From positions 1 to 57,220 of the forward strand of contig JAPKYO010000070.1 of assembly GCA_026394265.1 (NCBI GenBank): 57,220 nucleotides of DNA, read 5' to 3'. The notes beneath the pieces are model-generated. The model ran no database searches. It was given only the letters and a program-made list of their open reading frames with translations, and was not told the origin of the DNA. Positions 34,861 through 42,455 of this stretch are shown piece by piece. Positions within the stretch are counted from its first letter, which is position 1. Each line of letters opens with the position of its first letter. The translations under genes were made by a program, and so were the position numbers. Origin of the DNA: Candidatus Bathyarchaeota archaeon. GTDB lineage: Archaea > Thermoproteota > Bathyarchaeia > TCS64.

Positions 34861-36588
34861 GTGGCGCTCTTGAACGCATCTAAGGCTCTCATGGAGCTGT
34901 TGAAGGGGTATGGCGTCGGCGAGGTCTTCGGCCTCCCCGGCGAGACGACCCTGCCATGGTACAGGGAGTGGATGAGCACCCCCGAAGTCAAACACGTCAT
35001 GATGCGGGACGAGAGGAGTGCCGCCTTCGCCGCCGATGCCTTCGCCCGGTTCAGTTTTAAACCCGGAATCTGCGAGGGGCCCAGCGTGGGGGCCACCCAC
35101 ATGATCCCCGGCGTCGCAGAGGCGTACAAGGCGTCGATCCCGATGCTCGTCTTCACCAGCGACATCCCGCTTCACTTCGAGAAGAGGAACACGCTGACGG
35201 GGATCGACCACACGGCGATGTTTGAGGGGATAACGAAGGAGAGTCTCACGGTCACCGAGGCGTCTGAGCTGCCGAACATCGTCAGGCGTGCCTTCCGCCT
35301 CGCCACCTCGGGGAAGCCGGGTCCCGTCCACATTAGGTTCCCAAGCGACAAACAAGGCGAGGATATAGGGGAGCCACGCCTGTTCGTTCAGGAGGACTTC
35401 AAGGTCTACCCGGGTCATCGCCCCGTGGCGGAGCTCGCGAAGTTGAGCGAGGCTCTCAGGGTCCTCGGGTCTGCGCAGCGTCCCGTCATCGTCTGCGGGC
35501 AGGGCGTTCTACTGAGCCAGGCGTGGGGGGAGGTGCAGGTGCTGGCGGAGCTCTTCGGCATCCCAGTGGGCACGACGATAAACGGTAAGGGCGCCTTCCC
35601 GGAGAACCACCCTCTTAGCATCGGCGTCACCGGCTCCCGGGGCGGCTCAGCCCTCGGCAACAAGGTGATCAACGAGGCCGACGTGATATTCTATGTTGGC
35701 TGCAGCACCGACTCCACGGGCACGGACATGTGGAAGACCCCAAGCCTCGACACACAGGCGAAGATAATCCACCTCGACGTAAGCGAGGCGGAGGTCGGGA
35801 ACAACTACCCGCTGGAAGTCGCCCTCATCGGGGACGCGGCGGCGACGCTGCGCGTCATGGTCGAGGTCGCAGAGAAGCAGGAGAAGAAGGTGCGTAAGCT
35901 CCCTCGCATAAAGGCGATCCAGAAGGAGAGGGCGGAGTACGACGCCTACGCCGCGGGCCTCATGGCATCCAACGAGGTGCCCATACACCCGCTTAGGTTC
36001 GTGAAGGAGCTAGGGGACGCGCTCCCAAAGGATTACGCCCTCGTCACCGACGTCGGCGTCGCAGCCATCTACGCGAGCGCTTTCCTCAAGCAGGGCGAGG
36101 CGGGGCGCAGGATGATATTCAACTACGCTATGGGGAGCCTCGGCTACGCAATACCCGCAAGCATAGGCGCACGATACGCCCGCCCAGACAGCGCTGTCAT
36201 CACACTCGTCGGCGACGGCAGCTTCGGGTTCACCGCTGGCGAACTGGAGACGGTCGCCCGTGTCGGTGGCCCAAACCACATCATCCTACTCAACAACTTC
36301 AGCTTCGGCTGGATCAGGGCGGAGTGGCAGTTCAGCTACGGCAAGGAGTACGTCGACTTCGCAACCAACTTCAAGCCAGTCGACTACATGAAAATCGCCG
36401 ACGGCTACGGCCTCGACGCCACCAGAGTCGGCAAACCGGAGGAACTCGGCCCTTCACTAAGGAGAAACCTGAAGAAGAAAGACCCAACCTTCACCGAGAT
36501 AATCGTTAAGCCCGAGGATAAGCTCGTCCCGCCCGTGTCGAGGTGGATAAAGAAGGCCAAGGAACAGGGAATCCCCCACGTAGAGTAG
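34861..36588 (+). CDS. Thiamine-diphosphate-dependent enzyme (acetolactate synthase / decarboxylase family)
   Basis: A 575-residue enzyme with the three-domain POX/AHAS layout. The N-terminal pyrimidine-binding domain has E51 (MMRDERSAAFAADAFAR), the centre is a Rossmann-like domain, and the C-terminal pyrophosphate-binding domain has GDGSFGFTAGELETVARV ending in LLNN (451-479). Candidates are acetolactate synthase large subunit, benzoylformate or indolepyruvate-type decarboxylases, or a glyoxylate carboligase relative. There is no small regulatory subunit gene beside it, which argues against ordinary IlvB. GTG start, TAG stop. Confidence 0.85.
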   Translation: MALLNASKALMELLKGYGVGEVFGLPGETTLPWYREWMSTPEVKHVMMRDERSAAFAADAFARFSFKPGICEGPSVGATHMIPGVAEAYKASIPMLVFTSDIPLHFEKRNTLTGIDHTAMFEGITKESLTVTEASELPNIVRRAFRLATSGKPGPVHIRFPSDKQGEDIGEPRLFVQEDFKVYPGHRPVAELAKLSEALRVLGSAQRPVIVCGQGVLLSQAWGEVQVLAELFGIPVGTTINGKGAFPENHPLSIGVTGSRGGSALGNKVINEADVIFYVGCSTDSTGTDMWKTPSLDTQAKIIHLDVSEAEVGNNYPLEVALIGDAAATLRVMVEVAEKQEKKVRKLPRIKAIQKERAEYDAYAAGLMASNEVPIHPLRFVKELGDALPKDYALVTDVGVAAIYASAFLKQGEAGRRMIFNYAMGSLGYAIPASIGARYARPDSAVITLVGDGSFGFTAGELETVARVGGPNHIILLNNFSFGWIRAEWQFSYGKEYVDFATNFKPVDYMKIADGYGLDATRVGKPEELGPSLRRNLKKKDPTFTEIIVKPEDKLVPPVSRWIKKAKEQGIPHVE

Positions 36589-36632
36589 TGGGATGATGCA
36601 GAGGAGTGGCTGCATGCAACAGGCTACTTCGT

Positions 36633-36992
36633 TTACGGATTGTCCCACAGAGCACCAAGGAATCGAATTGAGAACTTTGGAGTATAGTAAAAACCTATGC
36701 CAGTATCTGCAATGATATAGTAAGTTTGAGAATCTTTGTAAACCTGCGTCCTACCCAGCTTCTCCCACGTAGCATCAAACACTACAAATGCGTCTATCCT
36801 AATCAGAGCTTTCGGGGTTTCCATGAGTGCTTGAATGGGGCTGAAATGGGTGTCAATATTGGCTACCGTTATCTGATTTAGTCTATCTGTTTTGTAGCCA
36901 GAATAGAGAATGACCATTATGGCCGCTGCAACAAGTGTGCATGCGATGATTATTGTGATTCTTGTGGTATGCGTTTTTTCCAATCTATCCAA
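36633..36992 (-). CDS. Membrane-anchored hypothetical protein (119 residues)
   Basis: TTG start; an N-terminal anchor TRITIIIACTLVAAAIMVIL is followed by an outside domain rich in Tyr/Phe (YKDSQTYYIIADTGIGFYYT). Lower GC than neighbours. No family recognised. It pairs with the similar gene at 37079-37726; both are likely exported proteins on the reverse strand. Confidence 0.6.
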   Translation of the reverse strand: MDRLEKTHTTRITIIIACTLVAAAIMVILYSGYKTDRLNQITVANIDTHFSPIQALMETPKALIRIDAFVVFDATWEKLGRTQVYKDSQTYYIIADTGIGFYYTPKFSIRFLGALWDNP

Positions 36993-37078
36993 CCATTAAA
37001 CCACGGTTTACTATGTTGTGGAACTCAGGATAAAATTATCGAGGGCAAAGCTGAAAGGTGCCATTTCTCGTATCACAA

Positions 37079-37726
37079 CTAATATACGTTCCAGATTCTG
37101 ATCACGAATGGGATGAAGCGGACTCCATCGTATAGTCGCATCTCAACATTGATTTTGTAATCAAGATTCGGATCAGAGTAAAACACCCTATCCCTAGAGA
37201 ACACATAATACCAACCCTTCACGGGGAGCACGACGTTGAACTCATTATAGGCATCAGGTTTCGCCTCAAAGCCGACGAGCCGAGACCTGTTGTAACCTGA
37301 AAGACTGTCCTTTTCCTTGAATACCCATATTGATATGTTTCTAGTTGACTCATCGACATTTGCGTTGATACGCAGGGTCATGTTGGCTCGGGGAGAGTAG
37401 ATGTATGCATACTCAGGCATGTGATCTTTTCCGCTGAGAAGAGTTCCATTTTCATACATCTCTAGGTATAACGAGTGGTAGGTTGCAACGAGGGAGATTT
37501 GGGCTCTCTCGTAGCTGCTTCCATAGCTTTTTGTGATGTTAACTATCTCCCACGCCTCTCGTGAGGCACTCAACATCGACTCCAACTCATTGATCCGAGT
37601 ATTCTGGTTGTTTGAAACTGTCTTCAAATCGGAGATTTTGGTATTCGCGTCTATGTATAGGTAGCCAAGTCCGAGTGATGCTACAATCAATACTGCTAGC
37701 AGATCAAAAACTAGGATTTGCCTCAT
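37079..37726 (-). CDS. Membrane-anchored extracytoplasmic protein (about 215 residues)
   Basis: I start at ATG 37726 (MRQILVFDLLAVLIVASLGL), which places the hydrophobic anchor at the N-terminus; the longer start at 37771 puts 15 charged residues first. A short coiled coil follows (ISDLKTVSNNQNTRINELES), then a beta-rich, N-glycosylation-site-rich domain (NITKS, NISIW, NRSRL). Stop TAG. AT-rich. Probably cell-surface; function unknown. Confidence 0.62.
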   Translation of the reverse strand: MRQILVFDLLAVLIVASLGLGYLYIDANTKISDLKTVSNNQNTRINELESMLSASREAWEIVNITKSYGSSYERAQISLVATYHSLYLEMYENGTLLSGKDHMPEYAYIYSPRANMTLRINANVDESTRNISIWVFKEKDSLSGYNRSRLVGFEAKPDAYNEFNVVLPVKGWYYVFSRDRVFYSDPNLDYKINVEMRLYDGVRFIPFVIRIWNVY

Positions 37727-37813
37727 GCTATCCTCACCTAGATTTTCATCCCACAGTAATGCTATCCTCATTCACTAATAACATTGCGTGCGCGCACGTT
37801 ACTAGTAGAATGG

Positions 37814-37895
37814 TGCAGGGGGTGGGGTTCGAACCCACGGAGGACTAACCATCAGGTCCTAAGCCTGACCCCTTTGGCCACTCGGGAACCCCTGC
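37814..37895 (-). tRNA. tRNA-Leu (anticodon TAG)
   Basis: Reverse strand: acceptor GCAGGGG/CCCCTGC, anticodon stem TCAGG/CCTGA with loop CTTAGGA giving TAG (reads CTA leucine codons), long variable arm, T stem GTGGG/CCCAC with loop TTCGAAC, discriminator A as expected for leucine. No encoded CCA and no intron. It lies 39 bases outside the left target repeat of the transposon. Confidence 0.95.
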
Positions 37896-37934
37896 GCGCC
37901 TACAGAAGAATGCGGAGGGGGTTTAAAAGGTTCT

Positions 37935-37943
37935 GGGGCGCAC
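37935..37943 (+). repeat. Target site duplication, left copy (GGGGCGCAC)
   Basis: Nine bases directly outside the left inverted repeat; the identical nine bases at 42399-42407 follow the right one. Removing the transposon and one copy restores an ordinary intergenic sequence between tRNA-Leu and the MFS gene. Confidence 0.88.
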
Positions 37944-37969
37944 GATACTGTTCAGTCTTTTGTCATAAG
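37944..37969 (+). repeat. Left terminal inverted repeat of the transposon
   Basis: Begins GATACTGTTCAG and ends TTTGTCATAAG. It matches the reverse complement of 42373-42398 at 24 of 26 positions, with differences only at positions 13 and 15. Confidence 0.9.
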
Positions 37970-38033
37970 TAAAAATTTATAATTTATTTAGTTAAAGGAT
38001 AAATTTTAAGTCCTATCCAATACGCATTATGAG

Positions 38034-38444
38034 ATGCCATATATGTATGATTTATTTGAATGTGAGAGTTTTGGCGCACAAATGGCAACGCTATCTGGGC
38101 ATGAACAAGATTTAATAATTAAAACTGTAATGGAAAAATTACCTGATAATCCAACCAATACACATCCACCAATAAATAGTAAAAAACTACATGATGATTT
38201 AGAGTGCATAAGAAGAATACATGCTACAAACGATTTAGTTATTTTTTATTCGGTTTGCCAAGAATGTAAGAAAAACCCATTTTGTATAGTAAAAATTGGT
38301 TGTGAAGATTGTCAATCGTTCGGAGCATTCACAGTCATTCTAATCGCTTGTGGGCATTGGGAATATTTGTATAAAGAACTACAACCGACACAAGTTTTTG
38401 CGTGGCTTAAAAAGGTGAAAGTTACTTACGAATCACCGGTCTAA
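38034..38444 (+). CDS. RelE/ParE-like protein, candidate toxin
   Basis: A 136-residue AT-rich gene. The segment SKKLHDDLECIRRIHATNDL then VIFYSVC follows the RelE pattern in which a conserved loop and strands (K..L..DL...R......VIY.V) bring basic residues together. A cysteine-rich insert (VCQECKKNPFC, GCEDCQ) is unusual. It meets the Panacea-domain gene tail-to-tail with a 23-base overlap, so the two may be a toxin-antitoxin pair in a non-operon arrangement. Function is an inference from fold pattern and partner. Confidence 0.5.
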   Translation: MPYMYDLFECESFGAQMATLSGHEQDLIIKTVMEKLPDNPTNTHPPINSKKLHDDLECIRRIHATNDLVIFYSVCQECKKNPFCIVKIGCEDCQSFGAFTVILIACGHWEYLYKELQPTQVFAWLKKVKVTYESPV

Positions 38445-39114
38445 ATTTCCGCAAATGAGACGATCTAACAGATAACAAACCATTTTTCAATCTACCCTGC
38501 ATATCCGGGTTAAACTCAATAATCAACTCTTCAAAAAGATGAGCGGGAATTTTAAAAACGCGTTTAGAACTATCCTCATCTCTTTTAATTAATATTGGCG
38601 TTCCCTTTTTTAATTCTTTTATAGATATTCCGGATTTTGATGGAAATTTTTTAATAATAACTTTCAATTCATTAGCGTCATATTCTCCAAATTGGCGGAT
38701 GGCTCTATCAAGATATAGATTCAAATCTTTATCTGATTTAAAAAAAGATAGTAAATTTGAAATTAGTTTACTACCTTTTTCAGTTAATTTTATTTCATTA
38801 TTTATTCTTTCTAAGAAGTTTGTCTTTATCAAATCTTCAGAGTCCATATAAATTTCTATCGCAAATGGACCATGATCCCATCTCACAAAATTGTAATTCA
38901 ATCCTTTATAATCATCTTTATCCATTAATTCTTCAGTTTTAAATAATAATTTTTGAAGTTTTAATTGCCTTTCAAATTCATTTTTTCCTTCAACTGCGTT
39001 ACCATGTAATCTATTTTCATAAATGAGAAAAAGTAATAGAAGTCTATCGGATACCACCTCCTCTAAATTTCGCGGTGAGAGTTGTTCGGAGGCGATCTCA
39101 ATCATCTTAAGCAT
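38422..39114 (-). CDS. Panacea-domain protein (SocA-like), candidate antitoxin
   Basis: A 230-residue protein. The domain is seen in FERQLKLQKLLFKTEELMDK, then YNFVRWDHGPFAIEIYMD and LTEKGSKLISNLL: the K(L/I)QKLLF...W..GP pattern of Panacea/DUF4065. In known systems this domain neutralises many unrelated toxins, usually from an adjacent co-oriented gene; here the neighbour converges instead. ATG start 39114, AT-rich. The C-terminal 80 residues are extra, basic and unassigned. Confidence 0.68.
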   Translation of the reverse strand: MLKMIEIASEQLSPRNLEEVVSDRLLLLFLIYENRLHGNAVEGKNEFERQLKLQKLLFKTEELMDKDDYKGLNYNFVRWDHGPFAIEIYMDSEDLIKTNFLERINNEIKLTEKGSKLISNLLSFFKSDKDLNLYLDRAIRQFGEYDANELKVIIKKFPSKSGISIKELKKGTPILIKRDEDSSKRVFKIPAHLFEELIIEFNPDMQGRLKNGLLSVRSSHLRKFRPVIRK

Positions 39115-39203
39115 TCATAGTTGGGGGTTCCTATTTTAAATGATGTTTTTTCAAAGTAACAAACAATGAATTTTTTAACTCAAATTAACTAAAATTTATT
39201 ATG

Positions 39204-39257
39204 GGTATACTGTAGATATACCATAAGATATATAAGTAAGGTATCCCATAGGATATC
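39204..39257 (+). promoter_or_regulatory. Stacked palindromes upstream of the transposase gene
   Basis: GGTATA at 39204-39209 and TATACC at 39217-39222 are exact inverse repeats around 7 bases. A near-palindrome GTATCC/GGATAT spans 39241-39256, and a TATA-like GATATATAAG lies between them. They sit directly before the transposase start and are good candidate binding sites for the RHH protein made at the end of the transposase gene. Confidence 0.6.
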
Positions 39258-39275
39258 TGTAGGAGTTGGCGAGTT

Positions 39276-40193
39276 ATGGGCTGCAAGTATTGTGGATCGG
39301 AGCGAATCGTCAAGAACGGGAAGGTTAAGGGAACTCAGGTCTACAAGTGCAAGAACTGCGGCCACAGGTTCTTCCTCAACGACAACTTCACAAAGATGCA
39401 GAGCAAGAAGCGGATCATCGCTGCGGCCCTCAACTTCTACTATGATGGTCTCTCTCTTAGAAAGGCGCAGAGAAACCTAGAGCAGATATTCGGTGAACAC
39501 ATCAGCCAAGTTACGATTCTGAACTGGATTAAGAAGTACTCCCAGCTAGTCAAGGTGTACGTCGAGAAGCAGACCCCTCAACTATCCGGTCTATGGCATG
39601 AGGATGAGACGATGCTTGGTTGTGAGGGTCGGAATATCTGGTTCTGGGAGATGATGGATGAGGACACCAAGTTCATGGTGGCGAGCCACATCTCTGAGAC
39701 AAGAACGTTCAATGACACAGTGGCGATATTCGAAAAGGGACTACAGCAGAGCAAGGAACGCCCCAAGGCAGTTTTCGTTGACGGCTGCAATGCCTACAAT
39801 GCTGCGTTCAACAGGGTCTTCTACAGCAGGTACAAGGCAGAGCGAGTTGAATTAGTGCAGCGTGTAGGAATCAGAGCAAGAGAGACAAACAATTCAATCG
39901 AGCGACTCCACGGAACACTCAAGGATAGGACACGCTGCATGAGAGGATTACACAGCTACGAGTCAACGAAGATGCTCCTAGAAGGCTGGGCGGTCTACTA
40001 TAATTGCGTCAGGCCGCACCAGAGCCTTCACAACAGGACACCAGCGCAAGCCGCTGGGATGAATGTGCCAAACACTTGGCTGGAGCTCATTGAGGAAGCA
40101 ACCAAGGATGCAACTGGCACGCAAGGAGAAGTTGAAGCGAAGCAGGGAGTAGATCCATTCATCGATATAATCCAGATTGAGGCGAATGATTGA
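39276..40193 (+). CDS. IS6-like DDE transposase with N-terminal zinc ribbon
   Basis: A 305-residue transposase. The zinc ribbon is MGCKYCGSERIVKNGK through YKCKNCGHRFFLND. A helix-turn-helix follows (LSLRKAQRNLEQIFGEHISQ), then the catalytic DDE core: D in WHEDETMLG, D in VFVDGCNAYNAAF and E in NSIERLHGTLKDR, then HQSLHNRTPAQAAG. It cuts and joins the transposon ends. ATG is preceded by TAGGAG. Its TGA overlaps the ATG of the RHH mini-gene (ATGA), so the two are coupled. Confidence 0.93.
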   Translation: MGCKYCGSERIVKNGKVKGTQVYKCKNCGHRFFLNDNFTKMQSKKRIIAAALNFYYDGLSLRKAQRNLEQIFGEHISQVTILNWIKKYSQLVKVYVEKQTPQLSGLWHEDETMLGCEGRNIWFWEMMDEDTKFMVASHISETRTFNDTVAIFEKGLQQSKERPKAVFVDGCNAYNAAFNRVFYSRYKAERVELVQRVGIRARETNNSIERLHGTLKDRTRCMRGLHSYESTKMLLEGWAVYYNCVRPHQSLHNRTPAQAAGMNVPNTWLELIEEATKDATGTQGEVEAKQGVDPFIDIIQIEAND

Positions 40194-40357
40194 TGAAAAA
40201 AGTACTAGTGTCATTACCGGATGAAGTTGTAAACATGGTTGACACCGAGTTAAATGGTAAACTCGGTGAGGGACGAAGCGACACTCTGAGAACCATAATC
40301 ATGAATTGGCTCGGTGAAAAGGGCTACCTGACAAAAGGTGACAAAACACATGGATAA
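40193..40357 (+). CDS. Ribbon-helix-helix mini-protein coupled to the transposase (54 residues)
   Basis: MKKVLVSLPDEVVNMVDTEL, then GRSDTLRTIIMNWLGEKGY: strand plus two helices, the RHH/CopG form. Start overlaps the transposase stop; stop overlaps the next gene. Likely a repressor of transposase expression acting at the palindromes before 39276. Too short to have been listed among long reading frames. Confidence 0.75.
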   Translation: MKKVLVSLPDEVVNMVDTELNGKLGEGRSDTLRTIIMNWLGEKGYLTKGDKTHG

Positions 40358-40496
40358 AACGATTAAAGAACTTCAAGAAGAGGTTGAACTTCTCAGCACC
40401 ATGCTTGAAAGCCTCGTTGAATTACTTGAAGAAAAAGGAGTTTTAACTCAAGTCGAATGGGAGAAACATATTAAAGAGAGTGTTAGAATTAATTAG
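40350..40496 (+). CDS. Coiled-coil mini-protein (48 residues)
   Basis: MDKTIKELQEEVELLSTMLE, then SLVELLEEKGVLTQVEWEKH: one long heptad helix. It overlaps the RHH gene by 8 bases and stops at TAG 40494-40496, which lies inside the 5' arm of the structured palindrome. Probably an accessory to the RHH protein or the transposase. Function unknown. Confidence 0.6.
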   Translation: MDKTIKELQEEVELLSTMLESLVELLEEKGVLTQVEWEKHIKESVRIN

Positions 40497-40615
40497 GTAG
40501 TAATGGCGGAGATAGTGAGGAGATAACACGCCTCGCGTCCATCCGGATGAACCCCGGGTTCCAACTTCGGCGTGTGGTGAGCCTCCCGCTATCCTTTCCG
40601 CTACTACCTACTTAA
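40491..40615 (+). other. Long interrupted palindrome, candidate structured RNA or DNA hairpin
   Basis: Nested arms pair end to end: AATTA with TAATT, GGTAGTA with TACTACC, GCGGA with TCCGC, GATAG with CTATC, GAGG with CCTC and ACACGCC with GGCGTGT, leaving small bulges. The centre holds two short palindromes (CATCCGGATG and AACCCCGGGTT) and a possible T-loop-like hairpin CCGGG-TTCCAAC-TTCGG. It sits between the transposon mini-genes and a convergent gene. It is much GC-richer than the transposon around it. I cannot assign a known RNA family; it could be a terminator-like rod, a small RNA or a hairpin used by the transposon. Confidence 0.6.
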
Positions 40616-40631
40616 TTCCACTTGGACCTCC

Positions 40632-41300
40632 CTACTTTTGTAGACTTGTCTTCATTTTTTCCTTAAGGTTCTGTAGAAGTGTAATAGCTATGTCGATGCT
40701 GACTGTATCAATCAGCCTGAGCGTTCCATAATCAACGGTTTTCAGTTCGCCAATACTTCCTTTGACAAGCACAGCGTCAACCCCGACGCTAAGGGTACCC
40801 TTTACCTCTTGGTTGGTTTCATTCAAAGTCATTTCAACTCCTGTCGGGTAACAGAAGGCAAGAGATTTGGTATATAGTTTGGCGACCTTTTCCGCCTTTG
40901 CTTGTGCCGTCACACGGTCTATGAAGTGTTTATCGGCAAGATAAGCCCAGAAGTCACTGGGAAGTGCCTTATCGCCGTAGTCAGATCGTATCTTACTCCA
41001 TAATTCGATTTTATTGAATACCTTATTTTTAGCATTCTGAGCTTCGTTTTCATTTTTAGGATTGATAATTTGTTCAGCTAACTCTGTAACGCGTAGAGTC
41101 CCACGGCCATCAACAAGACCGTATTTTTTCATAGAGGCTAATATCATTCCAGTCCAGCCGCCGCGTACCTTAAGCTGGTTCTTATCGGCAAACAGTTGAA
41201 TACTCATTGAGTGATTGGGAAATTCATAGATTGTTTTTGTATATTTCACCGCCTCATCCACATCAATATCGGGTATGTAGTAGCTTCCAAGGTTTCCCAT
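40632..41300 (-). CDS. Hypothetical protein with N-terminal winged-helix pattern (222 residues)
   Basis: Starts MGNLGSYYIPDIDVDEAVKY. The N-terminal 110 residues (GGWTGMILASMKKYGLVDGR then GTLRVTELAEQIINPK) look like a DUF5343-type winged helix with a growth or threshold region. The C-terminal half is mixed, ending in a helix IAITLLQNLKEKMKTSLQK. Inside the transposon, on the reverse strand. Role unknown; similar domains are seen near defence genes, which is only suggestive. Confidence 0.55.
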   Translation of the reverse strand: MGNLGSYYIPDIDVDEAVKYTKTIYEFPNHSMSIQLFADKNQLKVRGGWTGMILASMKKYGLVDGRGTLRVTELAEQIINPKNENEAQNAKNKVFNKIELWSKIRSDYGDKALPSDFWAYLADKHFIDRVTAQAKAEKVAKLYTKSLAFCYPTGVEMTLNETNQEVKGTLSVGVDAVLVKGSIGELKTVDYGTLRLIDTVSIDIAITLLQNLKEKMKTSLQK

Positions 41301-41703
41301 GGCTATATCACTGTATAATGCTCCATATATCTTGCTTAAAAATATGCCGTAAATAAGGACATTGATTTGGCATTAATGGATTAAATTAAAGTCCCGTGAG
41401 TTAGAACCCGATTAAAACTACCTAGGATTCTCTGAGAATTTCTTCTATTGTTTTTAATCTAATATCAAGTCCTCATTCGTTTTTGGCTCCGGCGGCCTCT
41501 TCATATGCGCCACTACCGACTTAGCGAAAATAATCCCGTGTAAACAATCCATGAAAGAGGAGTGAATGTAAATTAGGAAAGTTTTTGTTGTTTTGTTTCG
41601 TTTTTTTTTCTCCATTTTAGAGGCTTCTTTAAACATGTTTGAAGTTGGGGGGATGTTTGGTTTCTCTCCCTTCAAAATTTGTTCTATGGTAGTGATTTGT
41701 ATT
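41301..41703. other. AT-rich spacer in the transposon, no convincing gene
   Basis: About 400 bases. A reverse ORF (41454-41675, 73 codons: MEKKKRNKTTKTFLIYIHSS) and a forward one are both weak, with no family likeness. Homopolymer T runs near 41604-41610 could end transcription of the forward strand. Nothing repetitive or tRNA-like is seen. Confidence 0.4.
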
Positions 41704-42270
41704 TTAGGTGTACCTTATTCGCTTGTTAGAAAACACCATATCCTCAACATACTCAAGCACCATAGCAAATCTCTGCAATATCTTCAACCTCCATCGTATA
41801 ACTGAATAAATGTAAACTAATTCGAGCACTATAAAGATGGCAACAGTCGGGTGTAGCCCATGCTGCGGTATATCGTATATACCAAAACCAATTATAACAG
41901 CCATAAAAATGGTAGTAACTACAATCACTGGCATAAGGATTATCTCTGCCATTCTCTCCCTGCGGCTTTTAACCGCTTCTAGGCTAAGAGGAGCATCTAG
42001 GATAGCTTCCCCGCTGATGAACATTAGGACCGTGAGCGATTTCTTTCCAAGCGATGATAGTTGGTACATCCTATCATTCTTCTCGATGAACCCCTCCATC
42101 TCTTTGAGATGGTAATTTAGACTCCCGGTGCTCAGAGCAGATGCGCTTAGGATCTCTGAATAACTGATCCCCTGTTTGCTAGCCCCCACTATCCGCAGTA
42201 CTTTCCTACGTTCACCATGACTGAGTGCAGCGAAGACCTCTTCTTCAATTCCAGTTACGCTTCCCACCAT
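41704..42270 (-). CDS. Winged-helix regulator with C-terminal membrane segments (188 residues)
   Basis: Residues 1-95 form an ArsR-like winged helix: FAALSHGERRKVLRIVGASK, then GISYSEILSASALSTGSLNY and HLKEMEGFIEKNDRMYQLSS. Two hydrophobic spans follow (IILMPVIVVTTIFMAVIIGF and HPTVAIFIVLELVYIYSVI), so it is a DNA-binding protein tethered to the membrane, a layout common in archaea. It lies just inside the right end of the transposon. It may sense membrane or metal stress, but no ligand residues are visible. Confidence 0.72.
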   Translation of the reverse strand: MVGSVTGIEEEVFAALSHGERRKVLRIVGASKQGISYSEILSASALSTGSLNYHLKEMEGFIEKNDRMYQLSSLGKKSLTVLMFISGEAILDAPLSLEAVKSRRERMAEIILMPVIVVTTIFMAVIIGFGIYDIPQHGLHPTVAIFIVLELVYIYSVIRWRLKILQRFAMVLEYVEDMVFSNKRIRYT

Positions 42271-42372
42271 GGTAGATCGTTATAATTCATATCGGAACGA
42301 TACTAATCCTTTTTGAGCAATCCCGCTTGACAAGAATTATTGTCATAATATTCATGAGTTGATAGAACCTAT

Positions 42373-42398
42373 CTTATGACAAACGTCTGAACAGTATC
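42373..42398 (-). repeat. Right terminal inverted repeat of the transposon
   Basis: Reverse complement begins GATACTGTTCAG and ends TTTGTCATAAG; pairs with 37944-37969. Confidence 0.9.
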
Positions 42399-42407
42399 GG
42401 GGCGCAC
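42399..42407 (+). repeat. Target site duplication, right copy (GGGGCGCAC)
   Basis: Exact copy of 37935-37943, directly outside the right inverted repeat. Confidence 0.88.
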
Positions 42408-42455
42408 CACACCGGTGATAGCTTCATATAAGCACCGGTCCCCGTAGGTGGACCT

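Larger units (their letters stand above)
37944..42398. mobile_element. 4455-bp transposon with IS6-like transposase and cargo
   Basis: Bounded by 26-bp imperfect inverted repeats (24 of 26 matching) that begin GATACTGTTCAG, and by 9-bp direct repeats of the target. Much more AT-rich than the host. Contents in order: RelE-like protein, Panacea-domain protein, transposase with RHH and coiled-coil mini-genes overlapping in series, a long structured palindrome, a hypothetical protein, and a winged-helix membrane regulator. The end sequence resembles the GGCACTGTTGCA type of IS6 ends, matching the transposase. Unlike a plain IS, it carries genes on both sides of the transposase. The target duplication is 9 bp rather than the 8 usual for IS6. 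Confidence 0.9.

Noticed and set aside
40491..40615. 5S rRNA or tRNA at the long palindrome
   Set aside because: The outer helix recalls 5S helix I, but the region equivalent to 5S arms IV-V is missing. As a tRNA there is no anticodon arm. Left as an unassigned structure.
41454..41675. Reverse ORF of 73 codons in the transposon spacer
   Set aside because: AT-rich, no family likeness, no clear ribosome site, and a forward ORF overlaps it equally well.
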